DNA from: Candidatus Pelagibacterales bacterium
Lineage (GTDB): Bacteria; Pseudomonadota; Alphaproteobacteria; Pelagibacterales; AG-422-B15
NCBI GenBank assembly: GCA_016777745.1
Contig: JADHQX010000084.1
Span: 1-6,228 of the forward strand
Direction of reading: 5' to 3'
DNA: 6,228 bases
The notes under the pieces were generated by a model that ran no database searches, was not told where the DNA came from, and saw only the letters and a list, made by a program, of their open reading frames with translations. The translations under genes and the position numbers were made by a program. This document shows positions 4,813 to 6,228 of this stretch, one piece after another. The first letter of the stretch is position 1; each line of letters opens with the position of its first letter.

Positions 4813-4819
4813 TACTGCA

Positions 4820-5686
4820 ATGAAGAATTATTATGACATACTAGGTGTGAATGAACAGTCCACGAGTGCGGAGATAACCAAGGCATTCAAGGACCTCGCA
4901 AAGAAGCACCATCCAGACAGGGGCGGCACACAGGAAAAATTCCAAGAGATCAACGAAGCACACGACACACTGAAGAGTTCACAGAAACGACACGACTACG
5001 ACTCCATGCGGAAGTTCGGAGGTGGCATGGGAGGTGCCCAGCACCCGTTCTTCAACGAGGACATTTTCGGCGACATCTTCTCAGGATTCGGACAGGGTGG
5101 GGACATGGACTTCAACGGTCGCTTCAACTTCACAGGCAGGAACGGTGACGAACGCATATTCAGGAACGTCAAACAGGGCAACAGGAGTGTGAACGTGAGG
5201 ATGGCCATAAGCATCAAAGAGGCCATGACCAATGACGAGAAGACCATATCATACAAACTACCAAGTGGCAGGGAAGAATTCGCGACAGTGAAGATCCCCG
5301 CGGGTGTGCAACACGGGGTCACATTCAAGTACGCGGGCATGGGTGACGATTCCATCAAGAACGTGCCACGTGGTGACCTGATGGTGCAGATGAGTGTGCT
5401 GGACTCAGACGGGTACACACGCAAGGGCAATGACCTGTACACGGACAAGACCATCGACTGCTTCCAGGCAGTTCGTGGACACCGGATACAACTGAAGACA
5501 TTGGAGGACAGTGTGATAACGGTCAACGTACCGAGTGGCACACAACCAGGCACACTGCTCATGGTCAGGGGCAGGGGAATGCCCGTACACAAGACCACGG
5601 GAATACGGGGTAATCTTTACGTCAAGATACACGTGCTGATCCCACAACTGAGTGCCGCAGACTTGAAGAAGATAAAGGACCTATAA
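4820..5686 (+). CDS. dnaJ: DnaJ/Hsp40 co-chaperone without zinc finger (CbpA-like), 288 aa
   Basis: Domains in order: a J domain (1-65) with YYDILGV and the HPD motif at 31-33 that stimulates DnaK ATPase; a Gly/Phe-rich linker (about 66-105, including FGGGMGG, FSGFGQGG and FNGRFNF); then C-terminal beta-domains I and II (about 120-275) that bind substrate. Family landmarks in the latter are PAGVQHGVTFKYAGMGD, RGDLMVQMSV and VPSGTQPGTLLMVRGRGMP. The CxxCxGxG zinc-finger repeats of full DnaJ are absent, so it is a class B (CbpA-like) J protein. At 288 residues it is somewhat shorter than bacterial CbpA. It should recruit host DnaK to phage or host clients, as for virion assembly or replication complexes. 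It has its own sigma-70-like promoter and no Shine-Dalgarno sequence. The stop overlaps the next ATG (TAATG). Confidence 0.97.
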   Translation: MKNYYDILGVNEQSTSAEITKAFKDLAKKHHPDRGGTQEKFQEINEAHDTLKSSQKRHDYDSMRKFGGGMGGAQHPFFNEDIFGDIFSGFGQGGDMDFNGRFNFTGRNGDERIFRNVKQGNRSVNVRMAISIKEAMTNDEKTISYKLPSGREEFATVKIPAGVQHGVTFKYAGMGDDSIKNVPRGDLMVQMSVLDSDGYTRKGNDLYTDKTIDCFQAVRGHRIQLKTLEDSVITVNVPSGTQPGTLLMVRGRGMPVHKTTGIRGNLYVKIHVLIPQLSAADLKKIKDL

Positions 5687-5922
5687 TGAAGAAAAAGAAA
5701 ACATATATACACGTGAACCAGCACGTGATCAGAGCAAACAAAAAGAACGATGCCAACGATCCCGTGATAACAATCAAGCAAGGTAATAAGAACACCTACT
5801 GCCATGAGGTGGAAATCAAAGGACCAAGCCGGATGCGATACGGGGGCAACGACAAACCCATACTGAGTTGTGGTGCGAGGGTGGTGATAGAAACAGAGTC
5901 AGAGGTGGAGGTGATCAAATGA
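5686..5922 (+). CDS. Small basic phage protein of unknown function, 78 aa
   Basis: The product begins with a lysine run (MKKKK) followed by YIHVNQHVIRANKKND (7-22). Then come PVITIKQGNKNTY, VEIKGPSRMRYGG (42-54), a PILSCGARVVIET segment (58-70) and a glutamate-rich end. The pattern predicts a compact all-beta domain. I recognise similar small hypothetical proteins (with an N-terminal HVNQH and a CGARV..ET end) from marine phages, but no function is established to my knowledge. The start is well supported by a Shine-Dalgarno-like AGGA 6 nt upstream and a TAATG overlap with dnaJ. The end overlaps the deformylase ATG by 4 nt (ATGA). It is thus translated between two protein-maturation genes and may act with them, which is only inference from position. 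A small cofactor, inhibitor or nucleic-acid-binding role are all possible. Confidence 0.85.
   Translation: MKKKKTYIHVNQHVIRANKKNDANDPVITIKQGNKNTYCHEVEIKGPSRMRYGGNDKPILSCGARVVIETESEVEVIK
5907..5915 (+). promoter_or_regulatory. Extended Shine-Dalgarno sequence for deformylase (GGAGGTGAT)
   Basis: Nine contiguous bases match the complement of the bacterial 16S rRNA 3' end, with GGAGG ending 7 nt before ATG 5919. It is the strongest ribosome-binding site in the window and lies within the last codons of the upstream gene. It supports this start and strong translation of the deformylase. Confidence 0.85.
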
Positions 5923-6228
5923 TAGAGCTGTTCCACTATCCACACTACACACTGGAACAAGTGAGCACACCATGGGACTGGAAGACTGATACCATAGAAC
6001 ACCACGCAGACCTAGAGAAATTTGAACACGAGATGATAAAATGCATGGAAGACGAGAAAGGATTGGGATTGGCCGCCAACCAGATAGGGATTACCAAAAG
6101 ATTCTTCGCGATAGGACACGAGTCGTTTGACACAATTTCAAAACCTGCTATAATATACAATCCAAGGATATTAAAGTCAAGCACTGAGAAAGTCATGGAC
6201 GTGGAAGGTTGCTTGAGCTTCATGGGTG
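5919..6228 (+). CDS. def: Peptide deformylase, N-terminal part (cut by the right edge)
   Basis: The open frame from ATG 5919 gives 103 codons and runs off the window. Motif I appears as GLGLAANQIG (48-57) and motif II as EGCLS (96-100), with C98 the expected metal ligand. The third motif, HEXDH with the two histidine ligands and the catalytic glutamate, lies beyond the edge and cannot be checked. The enzyme removes the formyl group from the N-terminal methionine of new proteins. Phage-encoded forms are known from cyanophages and other marine myoviruses, where they are thought to favour maturation of phage-directed or photosystem proteins. The ATG overlaps the stop of the 78-aa gene (ATGA) and follows an extended Shine-Dalgarno sequence. 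Family assignment is near certain; activity depends on the unseen C-terminus. Confidence 0.97.
   Translation, partial: MIELFHYPHYTLEQVSTPWDWKTDTIEHHADLEKFEHEMIKCMEDEKGLGLAANQIGITKRFFAIGHESFDTISKPAIIYNPRILKSSTEKVMDVEGCLSFMG

Noticed and set aside
4996..5598. Minus-strand open frame of 200 codons
   Set aside because: It lies wholly antisense to dnaJ, whose HPD and C-terminal domains are clear. The long open frame is a by-product of codon bias on the T-poor plus strand.
1..6228. tRNA genes, CRISPR arrays, insertion sequences, integrase or attachment sites
   Set aside because: Looked for on both strands; no cloverleaf, direct-repeat array, terminal inverted repeats or recombinase motif seen.

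Overview
The window looks like part of the genome of a lytic, T4-like marine tailed phage (a myovirus of the kind common in ocean metagenomes) infecting a Gram-negative host. No taxonomic marker such as the major capsid protein, portal or terminase is present. The call rests on the gene mix: PhoH, an M15 endolysin, a spanin pair, a 2OG-Fe(II) oxygenase, DnaJ and peptide deformylase. It also rests on late-promoter boxes of the T4/cyanophage type ((N)TAAATA) placed directly before genes. A spanin pair implies a host with an outer membrane. Coding is nearly gap-free, with several stop/start overlaps and no gene-free stretch longer than about 80 bases.

Layout. At the left edge a PhoH-family ATPase runs leftward off the window (1-302, minus strand). 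A divergent intergenic region of about 80 bp separates it from a rightward gene train that fills the rest of the window. First come two overlapping genes of unknown function (384-866, 853-1593). A lysis and late block follows: M15 peptidase endolysin (1626-2087), inner-membrane spanin (2099-2572), overlapping outer-membrane lipoprotein spanin (2556-2939), a thermonuclease-like nuclease (2920-3354), a DUF1353 membrane protein (3379-3969) and a small two-TM holin candidate (3969-4289). Then come a 2OG-Fe(II) oxygenase (4300-4788), a DnaJ co-chaperone (4820-5686), a 78-residue unknown (5686-5922) and the N-terminal part of peptide deformylase (5919-6228, cut by the window edge).

Regulation. By eye there are six TAAATA hexamers on either strand, and every one lies just upstream of a start codon in the matching direction (before phoH, both unknowns, endolysin, i-spanin and DUF1353). 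Five are only 5-10 nt from the start codon, at genes lacking an obvious Shine-Dalgarno sequence. If they work like T4 late promoters, those transcripts would be leaderless or nearly so. At the endolysin the box lies inside a perfect 9-bp inverted repeat that ends on the base before ATG, recalling the hairpin that silences T4 lysozyme on early read-through transcripts. The dnaJ gene instead has a sigma-70-like promoter (TTGACA-N16-TACAAT), which suggests that the chaperone/deformylase module is transcribed separately, probably early, while the lysis block is late.

How the genes work together (inference). Holin, endolysin and the two spanins would disrupt the inner membrane, wall and outer membrane in turn. 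The nuclease and PhoH may act on nucleic acids. DnaJ and deformylase would support folding and N-terminal maturation of phage or host proteins. The oxygenase may modify a substrate or adjust host metabolism.
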